From: Bacteriovoracaceae bacterium UBA2394
Lineage (GTDB): Bacteria > Bdellovibrionota > UBA2394
Direction: 5' to 3'
Length of the DNA: 17,723 nucleotides
NCBI GenBank assembly: GCA_002343335.1
Contig: DDSI01000113.1
Span: forward strand, 1 to 17,723
The position numbers and the translations under genes were made by a program. Positions 1 to 8,185 of the stretch are shown in pieces (positions within the stretch are counted from its first letter, which is position 1; each line of letters begins with the position of its first letter). The notes below the pieces were generated by a model. It made no database searches. It worked only from the letters and a program-made list of their open reading frames with translations, and was not told the DNA's origin.

Positions 1-740
1 ACTCACAGTACCTCAGCGCCAGTCCATTTCCACATGCCGTCTTCGATGATTTCGCGAACTTGGAGGCTTTAAAACGAGCCGTTCAAGAATTCCCAACTCT
101 GGAAAAGGTGGCTTGGTATAAATACGACAATCCTTTGGAGCGTAAGTTGGCGATGCCTCACGTTGATTTACTTCCGACGAGCTTGCGGATGTTTTTTTTG
201 GAATTTAACTCCGGACGATTCGTTCAGTTTTTAGAGAAACTGACTGGAATTAGCGGACTCATTCCCGACCCAAAATTTAATGGAGGTGGTCTTCATCTCA
301 TCCTTCCAGGGGGCAAGTTGGATATTCATGCCGACTACAACTTCCATCCGGAAACGAAATTAGATCGTCGACTAAATGTTTTATTGTATTTGAATGAAAA
401 CTGGAAAGAGACCTACGGAGGGCATCTAGAACTTTGGGATTCAATGATGACCAAAGCAGAGAAAAAGATTCTTCCGCTCTTTAATCGGATGGCGGTCTTT
501 AGCACGAGCGATGGGTCGTTGCATGGCCATCCCGAGCCGCTCAATTGTCCCGAGGGCAGTTCGCGGAAGTCGATGGCTGTCTATTATTATACGAATGGCC
601 GGCCAGAGGCAGAGCTCTCCGCACCGCATTCCACGATGTTTAAGAAGCGGCCTCAAGATCCCGAAAGCCAGGAGCTCGACGAGCTTCGGAAAAAGCGAGG
701 CACAAGACGGGTTGCGGATCTAAAGACTGATAAGTCGTAG
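1..740 (+). CDS. 2OG-Fe(II) oxygenase (prolyl-4-hydroxylase-like), 5' end cut by window
   Basis: The frame is open from base 3 with no stop, and the first visible residues (SQYLSASPFPHAVFDDF) are the usual N-terminal 'xPFPHxxxDDF' opening of this family, so the true start lies left of the window; the TTG at 60 is only an internal codon. 245 residues are visible. The double-stranded beta-helix iron site is recognisable: H109 and D111 in DIHADYN, a distal His in HGHPE (about 174-176), and the 2-oxoglutarate-binding Arg in SSRKS (about 188). GGHLELWD is also typical. Such enzymes hydroxylate proteins, sugars or small molecules using O2 and 2-oxoglutarate. Substrate is unknown; the neighbouring glycan genes suggest a sugar or carrier modification (inference). 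The 3' end overlaps the convergent ABC transporter gene by 21 bases. Confidence 0.85.
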   Translation, partial: SQYLSASPFPHAVFDDFANLEALKRAVQEFPTLEKVAWYKYDNPLERKLAMPHVDLLPTSLRMFFLEFNSGRFVQFLEKLTGISGLIPDPKFNGGGLHLILPGGKLDIHADYNFHPETKLDRRLNVLLYLNENWKETYGGHLELWDSMMTKAEKKILPLFNRMAVFSTSDGSLHGHPEPLNCPEGSSRKSMAVYYYTNGRPEAELSAPHSTMFKKRPQDPESQELDELRKKRGTRRVADLKTDKS

Positions 741-2426
741 TTGTTGATCGCACCTTTTTAGGCATTTCTCATGGTGCGAAACCAAGAAGATTGTCGGAGA
801 ATTTTTTAAAGTTAATACGGTTTCAAGAATTTCTTGCTCCAGCTCTTCGTCGAGCGCACTAGTGAACTCATCCAGAATGATAATTTCCGGTGATCGCACG
901 AGCGCTCGAGCGAGTCCCAGGCGCTGTCTTTGACCACCCGACAAGTACTCTTCGCGGTTGAGCGGCGTTTCCAGACCCTGAGGGAGGCTCTTCCACCACT
1001 CGGTGAGTTTCGCTTGCTCGAGCGCTTCGATTACTTGCGAGCGCGAAAAATCCAGCCGACCGAATGTCACATTCTCCATCACACTCGCTTCCAGCACGGA
1101 GACATTCTGAGGAACAAGTCCTAAGAGATGAAACCATGCGCGATTAAAATTCTTGAGATCAATGCCATCGATCGTGATTCGTCCCTGAGAGGGCGGAACC
1201 AATCCCATCAAGATATCGAGGAGCGTACTTTTTCCGATACCAGATTGCCCGGATATTCCGCAGGACGTGCCCTTCTTAATTTGTGCCGTCACGGGTTGGA
1301 AGAGATTTTTGTGAGTGTCGGGATATTGGTACGTGACTTCCTCGATGCGAATTTCATTTTTGAAAGAGGGGCTATGAATGCTTTGAGGCAGGTGAGTGGC
1401 TGAATAGGTTGTTGAATCTTGCAGCTCTCGCGCTATTCGATTGAGGGAGGGCTTGGCAAAATTAAAGGAATGAATACTGGAGCCGATCCGGTGAAGGCTA
1501 GGCAAGATGCGAAATAAGCCCACAGCAAAAACACCCAAGCTCGCCGGAATCGCTTCTCGTGCGCCATTTTGAAGAATGAGAAAGAAACACACAATCAGTA
1601 GACAAGCAATCGACAGAACTTCGATGAGATATCGGGGTAATTCTGAGAATTCGAGATAGCGACGAATGGAGTTCTCGAGTTTCCTTTGAACTCCCACATA
1701 CTTTGAAACCAAGGTTTCAGACGTCTGATAGATGAGCATTTCCCGAATCGATTGAAAAAATTGAAAACCCATTTTAACGACATCATGCTCGGCGGTCTGA
1801 TGTTCAACGCCAAGTGCACTCACGCGATCCGATAGAAACTTGAGATAGACGATGCTTGTCACTCCAATGAGAGCAAGGCAGCTGAGAGCGGCAGCCCAAT
1901 TCAAATAAAACAGCACGCTTAAAACCGCGAGGAGGACAAATCCCTCCGATATGCCGATGAGCATTCCGAGAACGAGTCGATCGAAGAGTCGATTGAGTTC
2001 CAGTCCAAGCGTCTGAACGAGGTGACTGGCGGAATACTTTCGCAGTTGTGTGAAGGAGAGTTCGCTATAAATCTTCACCAAACGCTGAAAGCATTTCCTC
2101 TTTAGCGCGAAAACCCAGCGAAGTTGAAGGGAAGTTCCGCACATGCCGAATGCATTTTTAAAAAGGAAGAAGAACAAAAGAATGCTGCCCGTCGAAATGA
2201 GGAGGTGATCCTTCAATGCCGGGACTGTTCGTTCGGCCCAAGTTTCTAAAAGTCTCCAAGCCGATGAATCCGAATGGTTCGTTAAAACGACAATGAAGGG
2301 AAGGACGAGAGAAATCGTGAGGGCCTCCAAGATCGCCATAAAGCCCGAAACAGCAATCATTCCAATGATTTGTATTGGGCGAGTCTGCCCAAAAATTATC
2401 TTAAGATTCTTTAAATTTTTTTTCAT
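720..2426 (-). CDS. ABC exporter, fused permease and ATPase (MsbA/PglK-like half-transporter)
   Basis: A 568-residue half-transporter of normal family length. The N-terminal ~320 residues are the membrane domain, with hydrophobic segments near 20-48, 77-95, 155-195 and 265-308. The C-terminal ATPase has Walker A GQSGIGKST (393-401), Q-loop VPQ (438-440), signature LSGGQRQR (495-502), Walker B IIILDEF with catalytic Glu (515-521), and the H-loop His in VSHH (551); all are intact, so it should be active as a homodimer. The family flips lipid-linked oligosaccharides, lipid A or peptides across the inner membrane. As last gene of a glycan operon, a PglK-like flippase role is the best guess, but the substrate cannot be read from sequence. 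The ATG start overlaps the TGA of the upstream gene (ATGA), implying translational coupling. Confidence 0.93.
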   Translation of the reverse strand: MKKNLKNLKIIFGQTRPIQIIGMIAVSGFMAILEALTISLVLPFIVVLTNHSDSSAWRLLETWAERTVPALKDHLLISTGSILLFFFLFKNAFGMCGTSLQLRWVFALKRKCFQRLVKIYSELSFTQLRKYSASHLVQTLGLELNRLFDRLVLGMLIGISEGFVLLAVLSVLFYLNWAAALSCLALIGVTSIVYLKFLSDRVSALGVEHQTAEHDVVKMGFQFFQSIREMLIYQTSETLVSKYVGVQRKLENSIRRYLEFSELPRYLIEVLSIACLLIVCFFLILQNGAREAIPASLGVFAVGLFRILPSLHRIGSSIHSFNFAKPSLNRIARELQDSTTYSATHLPQSIHSPSFKNEIRIEEVTYQYPDTHKNLFQPVTAQIKKGTSCGISGQSGIGKSTLLDILMGLVPPSQGRITIDGIDLKNFNRAWFHLLGLVPQNVSVLEASVMENVTFGRLDFSRSQVIEALEQAKLTEWWKSLPQGLETPLNREEYLSGGQRQRLGLARALVRSPEIIILDEFTSALDEELEQEILETVLTLKNSPTIFLVSHHEKCLKRCDQQLRLISL

Positions 2427-4009
2427 ACTGATTTGGTCGCCACATAGAGCCGTGAAGGTGGCAGTATTCCATATTTCCTTGGCATGCCATCTGTGAGTGT
2501 TTCTCCCTCCACCTCTCTCACTTCCAATTTTGCATCGGTAATCAATTTTAGAAAATCAGCTTTTGCAAACATTGTGCAGTGATCGCTTTGCCCTAAAAGG
2601 AGAATCCGATCTACTTCTGCCACATTGGCCAACGTTTTTGTGAGATCTAATGGAAGAGGAACCAGAAAAATAGCTTCACCTCCGATTTTTAAAATTCGTT
2701 GGATTTCTCCCATGGCCTTCGCGGGTTCTTCCACGTGCTCTAAGATGTGGGAGCAAATGACTAAATCAATCGAATCGCTTGGAATTTCGCGCATGTCGCC
2801 TATATCGAGCTTGAGATCAAACCCGTCCCGTAGGTAGTCGGCGGTCCGATAGCCTTTCCCAAAGGTTCCTCGAAGCACCTCGGAGAAAATCGGAGAAGGC
2901 GCAAAATCCAAAATATTTAAACTTCTCTTCGAAAATTTTTTCTGAATATAGAGCCAGAGCAGTCGATCTCGATCGGATCCTCCGCATCTTGGGCAAAGAT
3001 ATTCTTCGGCATTCAGCGTTTCAAAAACTCTCAGATCAAAAATAAAACCATGTTGTTTCAGATCTCGAACATACTTTGGGTCTATGGGTCTGAATCCAAA
3101 ACACTTCTGTTGGCAGAGCGGACATTTGCGACCGAAGAGAAGTGGGCGAAGTAGACTTTTAAGCCATTGCACACGGTAACATTCTGCAAAATTTTTTGGC
3201 ATGAGCCACCGTAGAGTGAGTAATCGAAAAGTATGGCGTCGAGCAGCGCTCAAATATTTTTTGAAACTGCTCTTAATTTCGTCGCCAAATTTGTCGTGGC
3301 AAAGGGCGACGCCCTTCACCCACTTTCGATGTTGAGCGAGAGCAGCTTGAGGTCCCCAGGATCCCTCTGTGTGAATACGATAAACCCCCATAACATCTCT
3401 TTGAAAAATTCCAGGCCCATTTTGCGAGCAAGTAAGATAGAGAGGCCAATCGCCAATGGGCATTTCTAGAAACCAATCGGGAAGACCAGCGGCGACGATG
3501 CTTCTTCGAAAAATGGCTGAGCATGTGAAAATAAAATTGGGCCCTATCAGATCGTGGAGTGTTACTTCTGACTTTGTATCTCGATTTGAAATCCAGCTAG
3601 CCGGTGGCGCTTTTGTTTCATCGCGAACAATGACTCGATGAAATGAAAATGAGGCATTTGGGTGTTTTTGGAAAACGCGAATTTGCTTCTCCAGTTTTTG
3701 GGGATCGAGCCAATAATCGTCACCCTCTAGCATGGCGACAAACTCTCCCCTGCAACGATTCAAGGTGTGCCGAAAGTTTTTCATCATTCCGACGCGTGGT
3801 TGATGATGAACAATTTGAATTCGAGAATCCCCATCCGCGATTTTCTCAATGAGAGCGCGAGTGGCGTCGTCGGCCGAATCATTGCCAATGATCAATTCAC
3901 ATTCGGGGTAAAGTGTTTGCATTTGAACGCTGCGAACAGCCTGCTCTATGAACGCCTTATGACGATATGTAATCATGCATACGCTAATTTTCGGCAAACC
4001 GGGGCTCAA
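2423..4009 (-). CDS. Glycosyltransferase family 2 / SAM methyltransferase fusion protein
   Basis: A 528-residue two-domain protein. Residues 7-215 are a GT-A family 2 glycosyltransferase: ISVCMITYRH opening, NDSADD nucleotide-site region, LEGDDYW with the metal-binding DxD (96-98), and GDWPLY. After a basic linker, residues 296-342 carry two paired-cysteine motifs (CPLCQQKC and CPRC), probably a zinc ribbon. Residues 365-525 are a class I methyltransferase: ILDFAPSP as motif I, LDIGDMREIP, then DLVICSHILEHVEEP and LKIGGEAIFLVPLP. The product probably adds a sugar and methylates it or a neighbour, in the cytoplasm. The start is TTG at 4009 overlapping the upstream TGA; the first ATG lies inside the GT2 beta-strand and would destroy the fold. 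A GGAAAG about 10 bases upstream supports the TTG. Confidence 0.9.
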   Translation of the reverse strand: MSPGLPKISVCMITYRHKAFIEQAVRSVQMQTLYPECELIIGNDSADDATRALIEKIADGDSRIQIVHHQPRVGMMKNFRHTLNRCRGEFVAMLEGDDYWLDPQKLEKQIRVFQKHPNASFSFHRVIVRDETKAPPASWISNRDTKSEVTLHDLIGPNFIFTCSAIFRRSIVAAGLPDWFLEMPIGDWPLYLTCSQNGPGIFQRDVMGVYRIHTEGSWGPQAALAQHRKWVKGVALCHDKFGDEIKSSFKKYLSAARRHTFRLLTLRWLMPKNFAECYRVQWLKSLLRPLLFGRKCPLCQQKCFGFRPIDPKYVRDLKQHGFIFDLRVFETLNAEEYLCPRCGGSDRDRLLWLYIQKKFSKRSLNILDFAPSPIFSEVLRGTFGKGYRTADYLRDGFDLKLDIGDMREIPSDSIDLVICSHILEHVEEPAKAMGEIQRILKIGGEAIFLVPLPLDLTKTLANVAEVDRILLLGQSDHCTMFAKADFLKLITDAKLEVREVEGETLTDGMPRKYGILPPSRLYVATKSV

Positions 4010-4551
4010 GAGCGTTTGGCTTTCCAGGCGATGAATTGGTATTGAATGGGCATCAGATCTCGATCGGGCGACTCCGTCGCCTGAATTTCAATTTTCTCAA
4101 AATTTTGGAATAGCGCCCTCAGTCCATGTTCGGTGAAACGCCAGCAATCGGGAAGCGGGCCGTGAATTCGGAAATTAAATGGAGTAGTGCCAATCAGGCA
4201 TCCCCCGGGCTTCAGCATGCGACGTATTTCTTCGACTGCCAAAAACGGCTGCACGACATGTTCTAAAACCTCCGTGCAAACAATCACGTCAAAACGATCC
4301 GTCGAAATTGCTGCGTTTGTTTGGCAAATATCTGCCACGTAGGTGGGAGTCGTCTTTGGATCAATATCCAGAGTTTCTATTTTCACTGTCGCCGGAAAGT
4401 GACCCTTCGCGCCTTTGTAAGTCTGAGGGGCGATGTCCAAAATGACGCCGTCCCGCATCGCCAATCGCTTAGCACATGCCGAGATAAATTGATCAACGCC
4501 ATTTCGAATAATTTCTAAGTTTTCAATGTCGAGTGCACTAACGGTCGCCAT
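4006..4551 (-). CDS. Class I SAM-dependent methyltransferase (Methyltransf_11-like)
   Basis: A 181-residue methyltransferase. Visible motifs are VILDIAPQT (motif I region, 37-44), ETLDIDP with the acidic residue after beta-2 (59-64), FDVIVCTEVLEHV (87-99), and LKPGGCLIGTTPF (113-125). The segment FRIHGPLPDCWRFT (127-140) resembles methyltransferases found in O-antigen and spore-coat sugar loci. I chose ATG 4551, which leaves one base after the stop of the upstream ATP-grasp gene; a longer TTG start at 4581 would overlap that gene and adds no conserved residues. The 3' end overlaps the next gene's start by four bases. Acceptor unknown: probably a sugar hydroxyl or carboxyl (inference). Confidence 0.88.
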   Translation of the reverse strand: MATVSALDIENLEIIRNGVDQFISACAKRLAMRDGVILDIAPQTYKGAKGHFPATVKIETLDIDPKTTPTYVADICQTNAAISTDRFDVIVCTEVLEHVVQPFLAVEEIRRMLKPGGCLIGTTPFNFRIHGPLPDCWRFTEHGLRALFQNFEKIEIQATESPDRDLMPIQYQFIAWKAKRS

Positions 4552-4552
4552 G

Positions 4553-5863
4553 TTAAATTCTTTCGTCGAACAACAATTCAATCATCGAGGGATCAAACAC
4601 TGGAATTCCTCTTTTGAGATGCACCTCCATTCTCTCTGAGAAACTATCGTCGATGAGAGCGGAAGCTTTTCCTTTGATGACTTTGGATTTCGGAGCATCT
4701 TTCTTTAGATGATGAATCGTGTGAAAAAGACCCCGAATCCCCAGTTTCTCTAAACGCATTTTCAAATTTCCTGCATGCCGCGTGACGAGCTCTACGCGTT
4801 TTTTTTGATTGCGGAACTGGATGATGAGCTTTACTAGATCGGAGTTCAGTCCCTGCCGCGTAAGTAGGGTATCATCAAAATCAATGTACAGTTTTTGGAT
4901 CTTAAGATTATGTTTGTATCGATTCTGAAAAGAGCGATGAATCTCCACCGGGAATTTCTGCGCACTAATTTCGAAGGGGAGCCGCTCATACTCGAAAATA
5001 TTGAGAAGCGGAAAATTTACTCCCGTCACCCGACTGAGTGACATCGTCCCTGCGATTCGAGGTGCAATTTCTAAAAGAGTGAGCTCGCCGTCGCCGTTTT
5101 CTTTGACTTGAAAAAACCAAGTGCCATGAAACTCCAATTGTTTACAAATCGTCTCTGCGAATTCCTTGAAAATCTTTCGATCATCAAATGCCGACCAAGT
5201 GGCGATGCCTGTTTTCATTTGTTTCCGCTCGCGAGCGCGACAATACAAAAGCCCTCGCTCGCGATCTGAAAAGCAATCCACGGTAAACTCACGGCCCGGA
5301 AGATACTCGAGGGCTAACATTCTTGGATCTTCTAGAACCCGATTTAACTCCTCGGTATTCATTACCTTAAATGCACTTTGAGAACCTTGACCGACGTCTG
5401 GCTTGCAGAAAATGGGCCATGAAGAAACTTCTTGGGCAGACTTAATTTCTCGAGGAACTTTCACGTGAGATTGGAGGTGAGCGTATGTTTTTCGCTTGGA
5501 TCGTGTGAGCGTACAAGTAAAGGAAGGAGAGAGGAAAATTTTTGCTAGAATATTCTCGCGTTCCTTGGACAGAGCTAAGAGCACGTCGTCATGAGCGGGA
5601 AAAATGTATTGAATTCCCTTGGTTTTGATCACTTGGTTTAATTTTTCGATCCATCCCGAGCTGTTTACAGTGGGAATGTGAATTTTATTCTTTAATAAAA
5701 GATCGGAGTGATCGAACGGCACTGAAGACGCTCCAAAAATTTCCACCTCTTTAAGCAGCTTCAAGCTTTTGTAAATCTCGAGACCGATTTCAGTCCCTGA
5801 TGGAAAAATGAGCACCTTCAAGGGAAGTTTAATTTTCTTAGATTGCTTATAAGGCTTGCTCAA
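4553..5863 (-). CDS. ATP-grasp ligase / HAD-family phosphatase fusion
   Basis: A 436-residue fusion. Residues 15-100 form a Rossmann-like pre-ATP-grasp domain (KVLIFPSG..IG). Residues 115-305 are the ATP-grasp fold: CKPDVGQGSQS with the ATP-binding Lys (154), LEYLPGREFTVD (185-196), and LLEIAPRIAGT with a Mg-binding Glu (265). Residues 324-436 are a HAD domain with motif I DFDDT (328-332), motif II Thr 361, a Lys near 394-399, and motif IV LIDDSF (403-408). ATP-grasp enzymes join a carboxylate to an amine via an acyl-phosphate; HAD enzymes usually remove phosphate. Neighbouring an aminotransferase, it may amidate an amino sugar (inference). The TTG start is well supported: GAGGG (5870-5874) lies six bases upstream. 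It leads a four-gene operon and diverges from the aminotransferase gene. Confidence 0.88.
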   Translation of the reverse strand: MSKPYKQSKKIKLPLKVLIFPSGTEIGLEIYKSLKLLKEVEIFGASSVPFDHSDLLLKNKIHIPTVNSSGWIEKLNQVIKTKGIQYIFPAHDDVLLALSKERENILAKIFLSPSFTCTLTRSKRKTYAHLQSHVKVPREIKSAQEVSSWPIFCKPDVGQGSQSAFKVMNTEELNRVLEDPRMLALEYLPGREFTVDCFSDRERGLLYCRARERKQMKTGIATWSAFDDRKIFKEFAETICKQLEFHGTWFFQVKENGDGELTLLEIAPRIAGTMSLSRVTGVNFPLLNIFEYERLPFEISAQKFPVEIHRSFQNRYKHNLKIQKLYIDFDDTLLTRQGLNSDLVKLIIQFRNQKKRVELVTRHAGNLKMRLEKLGIRGLFHTIHHLKKDAPKSKVIKGKASALIDDSFSERMEVHLKRGIPVFDPSMIELLFDERI

Positions 5864-5920
5864 TTTGTACCCTCGGATGAAACTTTATCTACCCTTCATG
5901 ATGGAGCCAAGCCTCGGTTT
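5864..5920. promoter_or_regulatory. Divergent intergenic region between ATP-grasp and aminotransferase genes
   Basis: These 57 bases separate the TTG start of the minus-strand operon from the ATG of the plus-strand aminotransferase. They must hold, or be flanked by, promoters in both directions. I see the GAGGG ribosome-binding site for the minus gene (5870-5874) and GGAG (5903-5906) 14 bases before the plus ATG, a rather long spacing. No convincing -35/-10 pair was found by eye, so promoters may extend into the flanking coding sequence. Confidence 0.4.
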
Positions 5921-7009
5921 ATGATTAGAGTCACACGATCATTTCTGCCCCCTCTCGAAGACTACCTGAGATATGTCCGCGAAATTTGGGATCGCAATCA
6001 TCTCACCAATGATGGCCCGCTTCTGAAGGAACTTGAACGATCCATTGAAAATTTTATCGGCGCGCGTTCACTAAGTTTAGTGACGAATGGAACCTTGGCT
6101 TTACAGCTGGGGATCCGCGCTTTGGAGCTAAAGGGAAAGGTCCTGACGACTCCCTTTTCCTATGTGGCGAGTACGTCAAGTCTAGTGTGGGAAAATTGTC
6201 AGCCTCAGTTTGTGGATATTGACTCGAGGCGATGGACGCTAGATCCCGCCGCTCTCGAGGACGCCATTGATGATGAAACAACGGGAATTCTTGCGACTCA
6301 TGTCTATGGCATTCCTTGTCATGTAGAAGAGCTAGAGACTATTGCAAGGAAGCATAATCTTAAAATTATCTACGATGCCGCCCATGCTTTTGGGGTGAAG
6401 TTTCGAGGAAAGCCCATCGTTCAGTACGGTGAAATTTCCACTCTGAGTTTTCATGCGACAAAGTTGTTTCATACGGTCGAGGGGGGCGGAATTTTTTGTA
6501 AGACGGATGTGCTTCATCAAAAAGTTCGATCCTTTCGAAACTTTGGCCATAGGGGTTATGACGATTTTGATGGTTTAGGAATTAATGCAAAGATGTCGGA
6601 GATTCATGCAGCGATGGGTCTTTGCAATCTTCCTCATGTCGAGAAAATTATCTCAGAACGCAAAACTCTCTTTGATTCATACAAATATGAAATCGAAGAA
6701 ATGTCCCTGCCTCTTCAATTTCCTGAAATTCCGCAGGGTACAGAATACAATTATGCTTATTTTCCCGTTCTTCTTCCCAGGGCCACTGACACACTTCCTT
6801 TGAAGTCGCATTTGGAAGCGAAAGGCATTTTTCCTCGCCGGTATTTTTTCCCAACGCTCGATAAACTTCCCTATGTCCAAACTTTAAAGCACTGCAAAAA
6901 TGCTGAAGAGATTTCTTCAAGAGTGCTTTGCCTCCCGCTTTTTAACGGGATGACTGAAAACGATCTATCGACGGTGCTAAAAGCACTCAGTGAATTTTTT
7001 AAGAAGTAG
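5921..7009 (+). CDS. DegT/DnrJ/EryC1/StrS-family sugar aminotransferase
   Basis: A 362-residue PLP-dependent aminotransferase of standard family length. MIRVTRSFLPPLEDY is the family's usual N-terminus, so ATG 5921 is chosen over an in-frame TTG at 5843, which would add 26 unrelated residues and run into the divergent gene. Seen: TNGTLALQ phosphate-binding turn (55-62), YDAAHAFG with PLP-pyridine Asp (152), SFHATKLFHTVEGGG with Schiff-base Lys (181), and NFGHRGYDDFD. The family transfers an amino group, usually from glutamate, to a keto sugar nucleotide, giving amino-deoxy sugars of the VioA/FdtB/WecE type for surface polysaccharides. The exact sugar (3- or 4-amino) cannot be told. No dehydratase is nearby. 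The gene is convergent with, and overlaps by 11 bases, the downstream glycosyltransferase gene. Confidence 0.93.
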   Translation: MIRVTRSFLPPLEDYLRYVREIWDRNHLTNDGPLLKELERSIENFIGARSLSLVTNGTLALQLGIRALELKGKVLTTPFSYVASTSSLVWENCQPQFVDIDSRRWTLDPAALEDAIDDETTGILATHVYGIPCHVEELETIARKHNLKIIYDAAHAFGVKFRGKPIVQYGEISTLSFHATKLFHTVEGGGIFCKTDVLHQKVRSFRNFGHRGYDDFDGLGINAKMSEIHAAMGLCNLPHVEKIISERKTLFDSYKYEIEEMSLPLQFPEIPQGTEYNYAYFPVLLPRATDTLPLKSHLEAKGIFPRRYFFPTLDKLPYVQTLKHCKNAEEISSRVLCLPLFNGMTENDLSTVLKALSEFFKK

Positions 7010-8183
7010 CTTTTAAAAATAAAGAGCTATTCTCGAGCGCCTCAGATAGCGCGCTCTCCCAGTGAAGCTTCGGAAAGGAATTCGTCGATATTACAAGCGG
7101 ACTTTCCTGAAAGCTCTTCATGATGCTAGCGATGTCGCCTGATGAATTGACAATACTCACGCCTTCTCTTTTCGCATGCTCCTCAAAACCTCGGAGAGCA
7201 TGAGGTGTGAGCGCGACGGTGCGCGCGTAGGTCAGCGCTTCCGCTGTTCTCAGATTCGTTCCGGCACCTTGAGTGATCGGCAAAATCAATAAGTCTGACA
7301 GGTGAATGAGTTCTATCCAAGATGCCTTGGATAGATTCCCAAGGCAGCGAATGTTTTGAGATTTCGAATCTGGCAAACGATCTTTTACGGCATTCGAAAG
7401 CGCCCCGGCGATCCACAGCTCCCAATTCTCCGGAAGTGTCGAGAGGATCGGTTCAATATATTGCTGAAATCCCTGAATATTGGGCCAGTGATCACTTCCC
7501 GGAACTAGGGCGAGAAATTTGCGATCCCTCTTTGCCTGCCAAATCCAGCGAGTGATCAGGTTTCGCGAGTAGGTCTCGCAAGCGTTAGGAACGCGAATGA
7601 CTTTCGCATTGAGGCGTTTCATCTCCGCTGCCTCTTCGTGAGAGGTTGCAAACACGAGGTCCGATTGAGAAATGAGATTTTCTTCTGCTCGGCGGAGTTT
7701 CTCGACGCTGTCCGAGTCGCCGAACGAGGAATTAAATCGGATCGCCTCGGTGAGATGTTTGTATTCCAAATTATGCGCATCGTAAAAGAGCTTGAACTGC
7801 GAGCGTTGAGTTTTGAAAAAAGAAGTTTCTGAGATCAAGGGCCACAGATGGGGCTGTTCAATTTGAATGAGCGTCGGCCGGAGAGATTCTAGGAATTTTG
7901 AAATCCGATTTTGTGTATCTTGATCGTCGGCTCCCTTGGAGCATAAAAATAATTCCTTATTCCCAGCGAGCTGGCGTTGTGCTTCGAAATAAGGCGAGAG
8001 TCGAATGTCTTCAAAAAATGGCGCCAGCCAAGGCCATCGCTTAATTCCTCCCACGGAAGCATAGCTCACCTGAAATCCTTTTGATTGGTAGTAACGAATG
8101 AACGCAAGAATGCGCTGACGTCCGCCAAAATTGACGCCCACTTTTGGAAACATGCCCATTATGAGAATACGATGGGGTTTCAT
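6999..8183 (-). CDS. Glycosyltransferase family 4 (GT-B fold)
   Basis: A 394-residue GT-B glycosyltransferase. The N-terminal acceptor half starts RILIMGMFP..GGRQRILAFIRYYQSKG (5-36); YDAHNLEYKHL (134-144) is a common mid-domain motif of sugar-nucleotide GT4 enzymes. The C-terminal donor half shows ALVPGSDHWPNIQGF (225-239), LWIAG (256-260) and QGAGTNLRTAEAL (305-317), the last being the E-containing donor-binding loop. It transfers one sugar from a nucleotide donor in the cytoplasm. The ATG lies two bases after the stop of the previous gene, so the two are co-transcribed. It is the last gene of the 10752-6999 operon; no terminator is evident because the 3' end overlaps the convergent aminotransferase gene. 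Confidence 0.9.
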   Translation of the reverse strand: MKPHRILIMGMFPKVGVNFGGRQRILAFIRYYQSKGFQVSYASVGGIKRWPWLAPFFEDIRLSPYFEAQRQLAGNKELFLCSKGADDQDTQNRISKFLESLRPTLIQIEQPHLWPLISETSFFKTQRSQFKLFYDAHNLEYKHLTEAIRFNSSFGDSDSVEKLRRAEENLISQSDLVFATSHEEAAEMKRLNAKVIRVPNACETYSRNLITRWIWQAKRDRKFLALVPGSDHWPNIQGFQQYIEPILSTLPENWELWIAGALSNAVKDRLPDSKSQNIRCLGNLSKASWIELIHLSDLLILPITQGAGTNLRTAEALTYARTVALTPHALRGFEEHAKREGVSIVNSSGDIASIMKSFQESPLVISTNSFPKLHWESALSEALENSSLFLKATS

Positions 8184-8185
8184 AC

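Noticed and set aside
60-62. TTG as the start of the 2OG oxygenase
   Set aside because: Conserved family residues continue upstream in the same frame to the window edge, so the gene is cut, not started here.
5843-5920. Longer aminotransferase start at TTG 5843
   Set aside because: It would add 26 residues unlike the family and overlap the divergent ATP-grasp gene; ATG 5921 gives the usual family N-terminus.
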